A stretch of DNA of 64,000 nucleotides, from contig CP099514.1 of NCBI GenBank assembly GCA_025809375.1, positions 2,779,528 to 2,843,527 on the forward strand, read 5' to 3'. Positions 49,061-57,989 of the stretch are shown here, piece after piece. The position numbers and the translations under genes are program-made. Positions within the stretch are counted from its first letter, which is position 1. Every line of letters begins with the position of its first letter. The notes under the pieces were generated by a model, which made no database searches, had not been told where the DNA came from, and saw only the letters and a list, made by a program, of their open reading frames with translations. This DNA is from Bacillus zhangzhouensis. GTDB lineage: Bacteria; Bacillota; Bacilli; Bacillales; Bacillaceae.

Positions 49061-50469
49061 AGCCATTATCGATTAAAAAGAAAGTACTCTTCTTAATCCT
49101 TGCAGTGATCGGAATTGTTGCAGCCTCAGCGCTTGCCCTTACCTATTACTTATACCAGCACTTATATATTGATAAACAGATCGATTCCTTAAGTTTGCAA
49201 GGTAAAAAGCTGGCAGAGATCTATCACACACACGGGAAAGACACGTATTTTACCGACAGAATGAAATGGGCAAATGACTCAAGTCAGGCAAACGTTATTT
49301 TTACAGATGATCCAATGGAGCTTTCAAGTGGTCTTCCTTTTGATACGAACACAAATGATAATCTCATTACGTTCAAGGAACGCCAAAAACTCCTTCAAGG
49401 TGAAACCGTCGTGTTAATTAGAGAACACCCACAGTTTCACCAAGATATCCTTGGCATTGCCATCCCTGTTTTCTCAAGCAATGATCTATCGGGAACTATT
49501 TTCCTCTCCATGCCGTTATCAGATGTATATGAACCCTTTGTCCAAATCAGATTGACACTTGGCATATCCATCTTCTTGATTCTGCTCCTGATATTTTTGA
49601 TCGGGTATAAGAGCTCAAATAAAATTGTGCGGACAATTAATAAAATGAAAGAAATTGCAATGGAAATGGAATCTGGTGATTTCTCAAAAAGAATGGCCGT
49701 AACCAAAAAAGGAGATGAGTTGAACCAGCTTAGCCGCTCCTTTAATAAACTGTCTTCAACTCTCGAAAAAGTTGAACAGCACCGCAGGGAATTTCTTGCG
49801 AATGTCTCACACGAACTTAGAACGCCTTTAAGTTATATGAAAGGCTATGCAGAAGGAATTGAAGAAGGGATCATTGATCAAAAAAAAGGAATGCAAATCA
49901 TCCAAGATGAGGCCGCACGTTTAAGCCGGCTTGTGCACGATCTTTTAGATCTTGCACAGTTAGAAGGTGACTCTTATCCACTAACGACGGAGCCAATTGT
50001 CTTTGCACAGTTGATCCATGATGTTCTTGATCAAATGGCATTTGTCGCTGACAAAAAAAGCATTACTTTCAAACGAACGCTTGAAGAGGATTGCATTGTT
50101 TATGGTGATAGCGACCGGCTTCAACAAGTGATACGTAATTTATTGGACAATGCCATTCATTACACACCATCTGGGAAATCAATTTCAATTGAATTACAAG
50201 TTCACCAAAGTGTTGCTGAATTGAGAGTGATTGACGAAGGCAACGGTATTCCAAAAGAGGATCTTCCACATGTTTCTGAGCGATTTTATCGTGTAAATAA
50301 AGCACGAACTAGAAAGGATGGTGGCTCTGGCCTTGGATTAGCCATTGTCTATCAAATCATGAAAAAACATCATGGTACGTTCGATATTCAATCTGAGCCT
50401 GGCACCGGTACAACAGCCATCATTCAACTTCCCAATGCTTCATTCAATGAGAGCTCATCTACTCAATAA
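49057..50469 (+). CDS. Membrane sensor histidine kinase
   Basis: 470 residues. TM1 is about 9-32 and TM2 about 167-188 (ISIFLILLLIFLIGY), enclosing an extracytoplasmic sensor of about 135 residues. Next comes a HAMP linker, then HisKA with His252 (ANVSHELRTPLSYMKGYAEG), N box NLLDNAIHYTPSGK, G1 DEGNGIPKEDLP and G2 GGSGLGLAIVYQI. It presumably phosphorylates the co-encoded regulator. The co-transcribed lipoprotein is on the same side of the membrane as its sensor domain. Confidence 0.93.
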   Translation: MKPLSIKKKVLFLILAVIGIVAASALALTYYLYQHLYIDKQIDSLSLQGKKLAEIYHTHGKDTYFTDRMKWANDSSQANVIFTDDPMELSSGLPFDTNTNDNLITFKERQKLLQGETVVLIREHPQFHQDILGIAIPVFSSNDLSGTIFLSMPLSDVYEPFVQIRLTLGISIFLILLLIFLIGYKSSNKIVRTINKMKEIAMEMESGDFSKRMAVTKKGDELNQLSRSFNKLSSTLEKVEQHRREFLANVSHELRTPLSYMKGYAEGIEEGIIDQKKGMQIIQDEAARLSRLVHDLLDLAQLEGDSYPLTTEPIVFAQLIHDVLDQMAFVADKKSITFKRTLEEDCIVYGDSDRLQQVIRNLLDNAIHYTPSGKSISIELQVHQSVAELRVIDEGNGIPKEDLPHVSERFYRVNKARTRKDGGSGLGLAIVYQIMKKHHGTFDIQSEPGTGTTAIIQLPNASFNESSSTQ

Positions 50470-50591
50470 CTACTCACATATCTTACTCTCATTGGAATCT
50501 TTCCTTTATCTAATAGATTCAGAAGCATTTGTCTACGCTTTTCACCAAGAGCAGCCACAGCCTGTACATTTCAGGCAATACAAACAGCATT

Positions 50592-50635
50592 AAAAAAAGC
50601 GTGTGAGACCTCTTTAAAGGTCTGGCACGCTTTTT
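50592..50635. terminator. Bidirectional terminator between the kinase and yvbW
   Basis: Stem AAAAAGCGTG with GCACGCTTTTT enclosing an inner stem GACCT/AGGTC. T runs occur on both strands. It lies about 120 bases after the kinase stop and directly behind yvbW on the minus strand. Confidence 0.85.
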
Positions 50636-50638
50636 GTT

Positions 50639-51988
50639 TTAAGCAGCAGTTTCAAACCGCTTTCTGTTGATAAAGAAAGAAAGGGTTATTATGAGGTAAA
50701 TGCCCATTGTGACTATCGTTTGGATGATTGGAGTTGTTGACACAACGCCGATAAAAATGGCAATGATCGCAATCACAGAAAACCATGTTGTGAAAGGATA
50801 CAGCTTCACGCGATATCCTCCTGGTTCTGCTACCCTTCGAGATTTTAAATGCCCGACAGCAATAATAAACCAGATAAATAAGACCGTATAGCTTAAAGAT
50901 CCCATTAAATAATTAAAGGTTTGACTTCCTGCAAAATGAGAAATTAATACAGCGGCATACAATGTAGATGTACACACTAGGATCGCTCTGACAGGCACCT
51001 GCTGTTTTGATAGCTTTGAGAAGCCCTTCCATACACGTCCATCCATCGCTTGCGTATAAAGGACCCTTGAGGATGCGTACAGTCCAGAGTTCATAGAAGA
51101 CAAGATCGCTAGTAAAATGATACCGTTCATGATATCACTTGCGTATGGCACGCCAATAGTTGCAAACACGGTGACGAATGGACTCACTTGCTCATTGTTT
51201 ACTTGATTCCAAGGAATCAAGCTGATGATGATGAAAAACGGCAGTATATAGAAACCGATGATGCGTACAAATGTACTTTGAATGGCCTTTGGGATGACTT
51301 TTTCAGGGTTTTTTGTTTCTGCTAATGTGACCCCAATCATTTCAGTCCCGCCGTATGAATACACCACAACAAGCATGGCCGCAATTAAGCCGCCTGTTCC
51401 ATTCGGGAAAAATCCTCCGTGGACGGTTAAGTTGGATAATCCCGGTGCTGCATGCTGACCAAATGAGACAAACAGCATTGTTAACCCAATGATAATAAAT
51501 AAAATAATGACAGCAATTTTAATAAAAGCTAACCAGTACTCTGTCTCAGCAAACATTTTAACTGAACAAACATTGATCAATGTTACAACAAGTGAAATGA
51601 TTAACACAAGAGTCCAAATCGGCACATGCGGAAACCAGTACTGCATAAAGACCGCAGATACGATCGCTTCTGCTGCAATGTTCAGCACCCACATTTTCCA
51701 GTATATCCAGTCTAAGAAATAAGCCGGATATTTGCCTAACACAGGTTCAATTAAATCACGGAATGTTCTTGCGCTAGGTCGTGCAACCGTCATTTCGGCA
51801 AGTCCTTGCATAATAAATAATAAAATAAGACCACCAATCATATAGGCCAAAATGACAGCAGGACCTGCGATATCAATAGCAGAACTGCTTCCTTTAAACA
51901 GACCAGCACCAATTGCACCACCAAGTGCGAGCATCATAATATGCCTTGACGTCATTGTTCGTTTTAACTGCACATGTTCCTTTTCCAT
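50639..51988 (-). CDS. yvbW: Amino-acid permease (APC family), YvbW-like
   Basis: 449 residues with twelve predicted membrane helices. The family start is MTSRHIMMLALGGAIGAGLF, the substrate-binding Gly-rich loop of amino-acid/polyamine antiporter-type permeases, and YSYGGTEMIGVTLAETKNP follows in TM6. AAAGGAG precedes the ATG. The leucine T-box in its leader implies that the cargo is leucine or a related branched-chain amino acid and that it is made when leucyl-tRNA is uncharged. B. subtilis yvbW has the same arrangement. Confidence 0.85.
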   Translation of the reverse strand: MEKEHVQLKRTMTSRHIMMLALGGAIGAGLFKGSSSAIDIAGPAVILAYMIGGLILLFIMQGLAEMTVARPSARTFRDLIEPVLGKYPAYFLDWIYWKMWVLNIAAEAIVSAVFMQYWFPHVPIWTLVLIISLVVTLINVCSVKMFAETEYWLAFIKIAVIILFIIIGLTMLFVSFGQHAAPGLSNLTVHGGFFPNGTGGLIAAMLVVVYSYGGTEMIGVTLAETKNPEKVIPKAIQSTFVRIIGFYILPFFIIISLIPWNQVNNEQVSPFVTVFATIGVPYASDIMNGIILLAILSSMNSGLYASSRVLYTQAMDGRVWKGFSKLSKQQVPVRAILVCTSTLYAAVLISHFAGSQTFNYLMGSLSYTVLFIWFIIAVGHLKSRRVAEPGGYRVKLYPFTTWFSVIAIIAIFIGVVSTTPIIQTIVTMGIYLIITLSFFINRKRFETAA

Positions 51989-52320
51989 TTTCTATAGCTC
52001 CTTTAAATTTTAAATCTTCAGATAAATATAGGATAAAAGCATATAAAAAGGCCAGTCATCTCCTTGAAGAGACGACTGACCTTGCAACCGCGTTACCACT
52101 CTAATTGATTCAGCTATAGCTGAATCCAACTTAAAACCCGTTAACGGAGGTCACACGTAAAGACTTACTATTCATTCAGTCCTACCGCTCTTTGAGCGAG
52201 TTCAATGATTCGTTTTACTGCGTTGCACCAACCCGCAGCTCTCTTAAAAAACAGATGTTCATCTACTATTCTCAAGTCAAAGCGTTTATAGTCAATTTGT
52301 ATATTCATCAAAGATTTTAT
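51989..52320 (-). ncRNA. T-box riboswitch, leucine-type
   Basis: The minus-strand leader contains the T-box AGAGTGGTAACGCGG (52088-52102). A terminator follows (GGTCAGTCGTCTC with GAGATGACTGGCC and T5, 52046-52082). Stem I has the AGAGAGCTGCGGGTTGGTGC apical signature, and a Stem III hairpin GATTCAGC/GCTGAATC is present. The probable specifier codon is CTC (52198-52200, in GAACTCGC), which pairs with a leucine tRNA. The UGGU bulge fits a tRNA with discriminator A, as in tRNA-Leu. Uncharged tRNA would favour the antiterminator and permease expression. Confidence 0.93.
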
Positions 52321-52326
52321 TTTTTA

Positions 52327-52355
52327 AATATACTGAATAACCACGCAATTGTCAA
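52327..52355 (-). promoter_or_regulatory. Promoter of the T-box/yvbW transcript
   Basis: On the minus strand TTGACA (52350-52355), a 17-bp spacer and TATATT (52327-52332). Confidence 0.85.
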
Positions 52356-52378
52356 TATCCTTTTTCAGACATTTTCTT

Positions 52379-53053
52379 TTAACGAATCCAAACAGCTACT
52401 TCATCCATCGGACGGCGCGTTTTGCCGCGCTTCGGCTCGGTGACACGATAACCAAAGGCTACCATGACAGAGATGTCATACTGACCGTCCTCAAGCAGCC
52501 CTTCTTCATCTAGAATGCGATGTATCTCATCGTAGCTGAATCCCTCGATTGGGCATGAATCAATACCAATTTGTGCTGCAGCTGTCATCATGTTTCCAAG
52601 GGCAATATACGTTTGTTTTGAAGCCCAATCAAAGAGCGTACGTTCATTTTCTAACAAATGAAGATCATTCTCTTGGAATTCTTGGTAGCGTCCCTTCACC
52701 ATCTCAAACGTTTCGTCTGACATTCCTTTGATTTGCTTGTTGATGTATTCTGCATATGCTGAATCATAACGGGCATCTGTTCTTGCCAAGATGATCACAA
52801 AATGGCTGGCAGTTGGAAGCTGCTTTTGTGCTCCCCATGTATACTCTTTTAATTTTTCTCTCAATGCTTCATTTTGAACAACGAGGAACTTCCAAGGCTC
52901 AAACCCTACAGAGCTTGGGGAAAGTCTTCCTGTTTCTAAAATAAACGCAAAATCATCCTCTGATATTTTTTTCGTTGGATCAAACTCTTTAGTCGCATGG
53001 CGGAACTTATACGCATCAATGATTTCTTTTTTTAATTGCTCTTTGTCTCGCAT
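52379..53053 (-). CDS. hypO: NAD(P)H nitroreductase, HypO (YfkO)-like
   Basis: 224 residues from the ATG at 53053. AAAGGA lies 8 bases upstream; the longer frame starts at a TTG inside the leader. FMN-binding nitroreductase motifs are FRHATKEFDP, LSPSSVGFEPWKF and YIALGNMMTAAAQIGIDSCP. It closely resembles B. subtilis YfkO/HypO, induced by hypochlorite and diamide through HypR. Here it is divergent from an HxlR/DUF24 redox-type regulator. Confidence 0.85.
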   Translation of the reverse strand: MRDKEQLKKEIIDAYKFRHATKEFDPTKKISEDDFAFILETGRLSPSSVGFEPWKFLVVQNEALREKLKEYTWGAQKQLPTASHFVIILARTDARYDSAYAEYINKQIKGMSDETFEMVKGRYQEFQENDLHLLENERTLFDWASKQTYIALGNMMTAAAQIGIDSCPIEGFSYDEIHRILDEEGLLEDGQYDISVMVAFGYRVTEPKRGKTRRPMDEVAVWIR

Positions 53054-53208
53054 TGTATTCATCCTTTCTATTGACAAATTAGGGTGTGCGTTTCATCAAT
53101 CCAATTTCTTTTCATTTCCATATAGAAATTGTTATGATAAGAAAACAAACAGCCCAAATGTGTGATGTGATATCTCTATGGTATAAGAAAAGCTTCTAGT
53201 GGTTCAAG

Positions 53209-53228
53209 TACGCACATTTTTGTTCGTA
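53209..53228. promoter_or_regulatory. Candidate operator of the HxlR-type regulator
   Basis: TACGCAC-N6-GTTCGTA, an inverted repeat with six of seven pairs, in the divergent promoter region. It is 34 bases before the regulator start and downstream of an extended -10 (TGG-TATAAG near 53180). Confidence 0.4.
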
Positions 53229-53262
53229 TATCACCAAATTTGTCTAAGAAAGGAGTCTTAAG

Positions 53263-53628
53263 ATGAGTACACCATCCAATCCAGTCAGCATGGTCAATTA
53301 TGGCTGTCCCGTTTCAGTGACGACAAGTGTCATCGGAGGGAAATGGAAAGGGGTGATCCTTTATCATTTGACTTGCGGACCAAAACGCTACAATGAATTG
53401 CGACGGCTTCTGCCAAGAATTTCTCAGCGTGTTCTCACACTGCAATTGCGTGAGCTTGAACAAGACGGTATTGTTCATAGAGAAGTCTATGAGGAGGTCC
53501 CTCCTCGAGTCGAATATTCACTCACTTCTCTCGGACATACATTAAAGCCTATCATCTTTGCCATGCGTGAATGGGGCGAATCCTATGGTAAAGAAGCGCG
53601 TCCAAAAGAAAAAAGCTGCCATCTCTAG
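53263..53628 (+). CDS. HxlR/DUF24 winged-helix regulator, HypR/YodB-type
   Basis: 121 residues. The conserved N-terminal redox cysteine is Cys15 in [19 protein letters not shown], followed by the winged helix [20 protein letters not shown]. Cysteines also occur at 38 and 119, but none near 49, where B. subtilis HypR has its disulfide partner. It may therefore be a one-cysteine or differently paired sensor. AGGAGT precedes the ATG. Probably controls the divergent nitroreductase. Confidence 0.82.
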   Translation: MSTPSNPVSMVNYGCPVSVTTSVIGGKWKGVILYHLTCGPKRYNELRRLLPRISQRVLTLQLRELEQDGIVHREVYEEVPPRVEYSLTSLGHTLKPIIFAMREWGESYGKEARPKEKSCHL

Positions 53629-53640
53629 CAGCTTTTTTAA
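53611..53640. terminator. Bidirectional terminator between the HxlR gene and minJ
   Basis: Stem AAAAGCTGC (53611-53619) with GCAGCTTTT (53628-53636). It spans the regulator stop codon; the minJ stop codon lies at its right edge. Confidence 0.85.
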
Positions 53641-54824
53641 GATGAAATTGCCGTTGGCTCTTGCTGTGGATCATCCTTCACAAACAGGATGCCAAGCTGA
53701 TGATGCTCCCCTTCATAGGAAGCACGTTTCTCAAATCTTGTCTGACCATTTAAGCCAATAATCTCGAGCTTTGTCAGAGCACGATTGGTTTGAAGGGCTT
53801 CATAAAATTCCGAAACGGTTTTGATTTCAATTCCATTCACTTTAGTGATGACTTCTCCAATCTCAAGCTTTAAATCAGCTGCTGGTGTATTTGGAATAAT
53901 CCCCAGCACCCTCAGCCCTTGATTACGCTTAGAGAAGTAGAACGGGGCAGCATTGTCATTGACCCTCTGCTTCCATGAGAGAAAGGCTCTTCCTGTCACC
54001 GCAATCAATACAGCTCCCCAAGCAATCGGTTCAAACCAAATACTTGCAGCACCTAATAAGGCGACAGCGAATCCTAGCATGAGAATACGCCGTGCCGTAA
54101 TTTGAATACTAACCATTGGCAATGAGCCTTGAATTCTCTGACCGAATCCTATGATATATGGAATCAAAATAAATGAAAAGCTTTGATCATGTACTTGAAG
54201 CACCGGCCACCATGGCAAAGAAGAAGTGAATTCACCTGCCGGCATCAGCAAAACAAGTGGTAAAAGCCACAAACGGTTTGCCCGCTGCTGACCAATTAAA
54301 AGTCCTCTCGCACTCATCACCATAGCAGGCGATGTACGTAAATGCGCCGTTCGATAGGCTAGAATCCCCTCGGTCATTAATAGAAGTCCTAGCAGAATGA
54401 CAACGGCTGATGCATTCATCATTGAGAGCTGCGGCAGCCAAGAATGATTCACTTGGAAATGCATCAGTCCAAGTGCCGCGATAAAACTGAAACCGAGTGT
54501 GTATGCAGACGAAAGCGCACTCGCCTTAAAGAATAAAGAGAAAACGATGGTCATCGCTGCAATCAGCACGATGAATCCAGGGGGGAGAGCAATCCCTAAG
54601 CCTACTGAAATGACGGATAGGCAAATCCCTGGCATCCATCCCTTTGAATATGTAAATTTAAGTTCATCGTATACATCTTCTATTCTTGTTTGAAACGCTT
54701 TTCTCTCCCGCTTTACGCGGATGTAGCCATACAATAGGCTGATTAATATCATGAAATAAAAAAGAGGATGGATTAAAAACAAACCGACCGTTTTTAATCC
54801 GGCTTCCATCCACTCCGAGCTCAT
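53637..54824 (-). CDS. minJ: Division topology protein MinJ
   Basis: 395 residues. Several membrane helices occupy roughly residues 10-285 (first HPLFYFMILISLLYGYIRVK). A C-terminal PDZ domain (about 295-365) contains RVLGIIPNTPAADLKLEIGE. MinJ bridges DivIVA and MinD at division sites and is also needed for swarming in B. subtilis. swrA is the next gene upstream. The ribosome binding site is weak (GGCGGTGA). Confidence 0.93.
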   Translation of the reverse strand: MSSEWMEAGLKTVGLFLIHPLFYFMILISLLYGYIRVKRERKAFQTRIEDVYDELKFTYSKGWMPGICLSVISVGLGIALPPGFIVLIAAMTIVFSLFFKASALSSAYTLGFSFIAALGLMHFQVNHSWLPQLSMMNASAVVILLGLLLMTEGILAYRTAHLRTSPAMVMSARGLLIGQQRANRLWLLPLVLLMPAGEFTSSLPWWPVLQVHDQSFSFILIPYIIGFGQRIQGSLPMVSIQITARRILMLGFAVALLGAASIWFEPIAWGAVLIAVTGRAFLSWKQRVNDNAAPFYFSKRNQGLRVLGIIPNTPAADLKLEIGEVITKVNGIEIKTVSEFYEALQTNRALTKLEIIGLNGQTRFEKRASYEGEHHQLGILFVKDDPQQEPTAISS

Positions 54825-54892
54825 TATCGTTCACCGCCCAAGTCAAGCATTTTCTCTTATTCTATCAAATAAATCGATGCTTGACATCAGGT

Positions 54893-55246
54893 TTATTTCT
54901 CCTGATTCATCCAAAGTGTGACATTCGACAGTGAAAAATCTTTTAAGTAGTGATTGACATCTACATCTAGTATGCCGCCGAGTAGCTGCATCGACCTCTT
55001 GATATCGGTTAAGTTTATACCAAGTCTCTTATGATTATCCATTAAATAATTGAAGTATATCTCAGCACAGTCTTCATCGATTTCGTCGACTGATTCTACC
55101 GTTGTGTAATTGACCAAGTATCTGCTTAACAGCATGAGCAGACTTAATGCCTTTGTAGAGGAAAACGTCACTTCTTTCGTACGACTTTTAAGTTCCTCTA
55201 CCAACTCGTAATATTTTTTCTCTCTCACAATACTTGCCCTTTTCAA
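54893..55246 (-). CDS. swrA: Swarming motility regulator SwrA
   Basis: 117 residues from TTG, with GGGGGT 6 bases upstream. It begins KRASIVREKKYYELVEELKS and ends with the conserved VNHYLKDFSLSNVTLWMNQE. SwrA works with DegU to activate the fla/che operon and so raises flagellar number. The frame is intact. The homopolymer that frameshifts in laboratory B. subtilis is interrupted here: codons GAG-AAA-AAA give six A rather than eight. A SigD-like promoter lies upstream. Confidence 0.95.
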   Translation of the reverse strand: MKRASIVREKKYYELVEELKSRTKEVTFSSTKALSLLMLLSRYLVNYTTVESVDEIDEDCAEIYFNYLMDNHKRLGINLTDIKRSMQLLGGILDVDVNHYLKDFSLSNVTLWMNQEK

Positions 55247-55316
55247 TTGTGTACCCCCATTTACTAGTTCTTTTAAGAAAAGCGCAAACCTCGGTACAGC
55301 TTAATGCTCAAGCTGA

Positions 55317-55343
55317 ATATCCGCAAAAAATAAAATATTTAAA
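55317..55343 (-). promoter_or_regulatory. SigD-like promoter of swrA
   Basis: On the minus strand GCGGATAT (55317-55324) differs at one base from the SigD -10 GCCGATAT. TTTAAA (55338-55343) is 13-15 bases upstream and fits the -35 TAAA. The rest of the 345-base gap (55247-55591) is very AT-rich with no gene seen. Confidence 0.6.
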
Positions 55344-55563
55344 ATGAGTGCTACTTTTTATTGTAAGAATTATTTATGTATCATACAACTTTCAAAAGTT
55401 TCATTTTCATGACATGTTTAAATCAACAGAAAGTCTCTTATATAAATATGTTATCGGGTAAAATTGAAGGAATGTTATGTTTTTTGTAAAATAAATGAAT
55501 ATATTTCTCGATATAATTTATTTTTAAGCATACATTATTGCATGTTCATGACACTTATGAACC

Positions 55564-55599
55564 AAAAATAAAGAGGCTGTGATTCGCCTCTTTATTTTT
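55564..55599 (-). terminator. Terminator of ctpB
   Basis: Stem AAAAATAAAGAGGC (55564-55577) with GCCTCTTTATTTTT (55586-55599). It overlaps the end of ctpB. Confidence 0.88.
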
Positions 55600-57040
55600 T
55601 AAGATATAGTGCTTTTAGTGCAGTCTGCAATTGAAGGTCATTTTTTTCGTATGATTTGACTTCATCCACCATTTTGTTCATCATTTCCGCTGTTTTCAAA
55701 TCAATGACACCTGATTTGTCGAGATTGTATGTGCTTTGGAAGGCAAGTACGGCCTTTTTTGTTTCTTCATCAAAGTATCCATCTACTCTGCCAGGGTCAA
55801 ATGACAATCCCTTTAACAGCGTCTGGGCTTGCCTCACTTCTTCATTGTTCATATCAAGCTGAAGCGGTTCTTTGAGCTGAAGCGGACCTGCGGTAAAGTA
55901 ATCCGGCTGATGTATCGCAATTGTCGGTACAACGCCTTTTTTGTGAATCCAATTGCCTTTTGGCGTGAGCCATTTATACAGCGTTAATTTAATATTACTT
56001 CCATCTCCCATCGGAACCGCCTGCTGCACAGTTCCTTTCCCAAAGGAGACATCACCGACTACTTCATATTTTCCGGCTTCCTTCATGGCTCCAGCAAGTA
56101 TTTCAGAAGCGGAAGCACTGCCTTTATCAATTAAGACGTTGACTGGGTAAGGCTTTTGTTCTTTCAGTTTTGAAAAATATCGTTTCCGGTCGCCATTCCG
56201 TTCTGCGATTTGAATATAGGGCTGATCCTTTGTAATAAAATGCTTCAAAATATCTTCCACACTTTGCAGATAGCCGCCAGGGTTTCCTCTCACATCCAGT
56301 ACAAGGCCTTCTATGCCCTTTTTCTCGAGCTGTTTCAGGCTTGACGTGAAATCCTTCGCCGTATCTTCAGAGAAGCTGGAGATCGCCATATAACCCGTTT
56401 TATGACCATTGACCTCTTTTACAGAGGAAGTCACTGTTTCAAGCGGAATTTCTTCTCGTTTGATATGGAACGTTAGCTCTTTTTCAATCCCGTTTCGTTT
56501 GATTGTTAAGGCGACAGATGTTCCTTTTTTTCCTCTTATTTTCAGTACAGCATCGTTTAAGCTTTTTTCTTTCATCGGCTCACCGTCAATGCTGATGACT
56601 TCATCTTTCGGCTTTAGACCTGCTTTTGCTGCAGGGGATTTTTTAAAGGCGGAGACGATAACGATCTTTCCTTCATCCATCCCTACTTCTGCCCCAATAC
56701 CCTCAAAGGAAGAATCAAGCGAATCAGAAAATTGCTTTGCGGTCTGCTTGTCCATGTATACTGAATACGGATCGTTTAACGTCGAAAGCATTCCTTGGAT
56801 CGCGCCTTCAAGTAGCTTTTGCCGATCTACTTCCTCTACATATTCATTCGAAATAAGGTCATAGGCTTTCTCGATCTTTTCCATCCCATTCTCTTTCGCC
56901 TTATCACTTGATTGAGCTTGTCCAGCCATTGCAGCAGCTGCTTGCGGTGACTCCGCATGAGTTCCCTCTTTATGCGTCATCACACCTGCACTTATTAAGA
57001 GAACGACACTTGCCATAATAGATGTGATTTGTTTTTTCAT
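55592..57040 (-). CDS. ctpB: S41 carboxy-terminal processing protease CtpB
   Basis: 482 residues: signal peptide, a PDZ domain (about 90-180; IVIVSAFKKSPAAKAGLKPK), the S41 core with catalytic Ser in DKGSASASEILAG and Lys in VSFGKGTVQQ, and a C-terminal peptidoglycan-binding domain (about 400-455; AQTLLKGLSFDPGRVDGYFD). In B. subtilis CtpB cleaves SpoIVFA to trigger sigma-K in the mother cell. GAAGGAGG precedes the ATG, and a TATAAT lies about 60 bases upstream. Confidence 0.95.
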   Translation of the reverse strand: MKKQITSIMASVVLLISAGVMTHKEGTHAESPQAAAAMAGQAQSSDKAKENGMEKIEKAYDLISNEYVEEVDRQKLLEGAIQGMLSTLNDPYSVYMDKQTAKQFSDSLDSSFEGIGAEVGMDEGKIVIVSAFKKSPAAKAGLKPKDEVISIDGEPMKEKSLNDAVLKIRGKKGTSVALTIKRNGIEKELTFHIKREEIPLETVTSSVKEVNGHKTGYMAISSFSEDTAKDFTSSLKQLEKKGIEGLVLDVRGNPGGYLQSVEDILKHFITKDQPYIQIAERNGDRKRYFSKLKEQKPYPVNVLIDKGSASASEILAGAMKEAGKYEVVGDVSFGKGTVQQAVPMGDGSNIKLTLYKWLTPKGNWIHKKGVVPTIAIHQPDYFTAGPLQLKEPLQLDMNNEEVRQAQTLLKGLSFDPGRVDGYFDEETKKAVLAFQSTYNLDKSGVIDLKTAEMMNKMVDEVKSYEKNDLQLQTALKALYLKK

Positions 57041-57194
57041 ATTTGGCCTCCTTCTTCAACTCTTCCTGATGACCTGGGTTATTATATGCCAGAAGAAGGG
57101 ATTTCATGTAAAGACATTCTCCCGTAAAGGGCTTGACGAATCATTTTATTAGGTGTAATTTTTATTTTGTTATGATTGAGAAGGAGTCTTCGCT

Positions 57195-57935
57195 ATGTAT
57201 ATTATCTTGACGATGCTTTTATTAGGAATTTTATTAGGTTTTGTAGGAGCAGGCGGGGCGGGATTTGTCATCGCATTGCTCACATTAATTTTTGATATCC
57301 CTATCCATACAGCACTCGGGACGTCATTAGCCGCTATGGCATTTACGACACTATCAGGTGCATACAGCCACTACCGGGAAGGGAACATTCAGCTGAAATC
57401 TGGTTTGATTGTCGGGGCTCTTGCTTGTATTGCTTCTTTTGCTGGGGCTAAGGTTGCTCCTTTTATTCCAGAAGAGAGTCTGCACTATTTAACAGCTGGG
57501 ATGCTTTTTTTATCCGCTGTTTTTATGATGATCAAACTATTTGTTCTTAATGAAGAGGCTGAGCAGCAGCCGCTTTCTTCACGTCAGCTGATAACAAGAG
57601 GCATTATTTTAGGCCTTGTGTCTGGAATGCTGTCAGGCATGTTTGGTATCGGGTCTGCACCATTTATTCAAGTAGGACTTTTGATTTTACTGAAGTTGTC
57701 GATTCGACAAGCGGTTGGCACGACGATGCTTGTCATTATTCCAATTTCCATCGGCGGTGGAATTGGATATATTTCAGAGGGCTATGTTGATTTTATCTTG
57801 CTAATCCAAATTTTAATTGGAACTGTATTAGGCGCATTTATCGGTGCGAAATTCACACGCCTGGCACCAAAGCTCTTATTGAAATCAGCTGTTCTGTTAA
57901 CACCTATTATTGCCGGATTACTGCTGCTATTTTAA
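57195..57935 (+). CDS. TSUP-family permease (TauE/SafE-like)
   Basis: 246 residues with about eight hydrophobic helices in two repeats. The first contains GFVGAGGAGFVIALL, the second GMLSGMFGIGSAPFIQVG, which is the TSUP signature. The family moves sulfite, sulfonates or other organosulfur anions. No sulfur genes are nearby, so the substrate cannot be inferred. AAGGAG precedes the ATG. To my recollection this gene is not at this site in B. subtilis. Confidence 0.85.
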   Translation: MYIILTMLLLGILLGFVGAGGAGFVIALLTLIFDIPIHTALGTSLAAMAFTTLSGAYSHYREGNIQLKSGLIVGALACIASFAGAKVAPFIPEESLHYLTAGMLFLSAVFMMIKLFVLNEEAEQQPLSSRQLITRGIILGLVSGMLSGMFGIGSAPFIQVGLLILLKLSIRQAVGTTMLVIIPISIGGGIGYISEGYVDFILLIQILIGTVLGAFIGAKFTRLAPKLLLKSAVLLTPIIAGLLLLF

Positions 57936-57952
57936 TTCTATCTAGACCAAAA

Positions 57953-57980
57953 AAACCGTTTTGATCTTTCAAAACGGTTT
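57953..57980 (-). terminator. Terminator behind the M23 gene region
   Basis: Perfect 12-bp stem AAACCGTTTTGA (57953-57964) with TCAAAACGGTTT (57969-57980). T7 on the minus strand serves the M23 transcript; the plus side lacks a good T run for the permease gene. Confidence 0.8.
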
Positions 57981-57989
57981 CAGATTGTT

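Noticed and set aside
50527..50593. Minus-strand cysteine-rich stretch (CLKCTGCGCSW before a stop) next to the yvbW terminator.
   Set aside because: A stop lies directly upstream, there is no start or ribosome binding site, and the frame is about 15 codons long.
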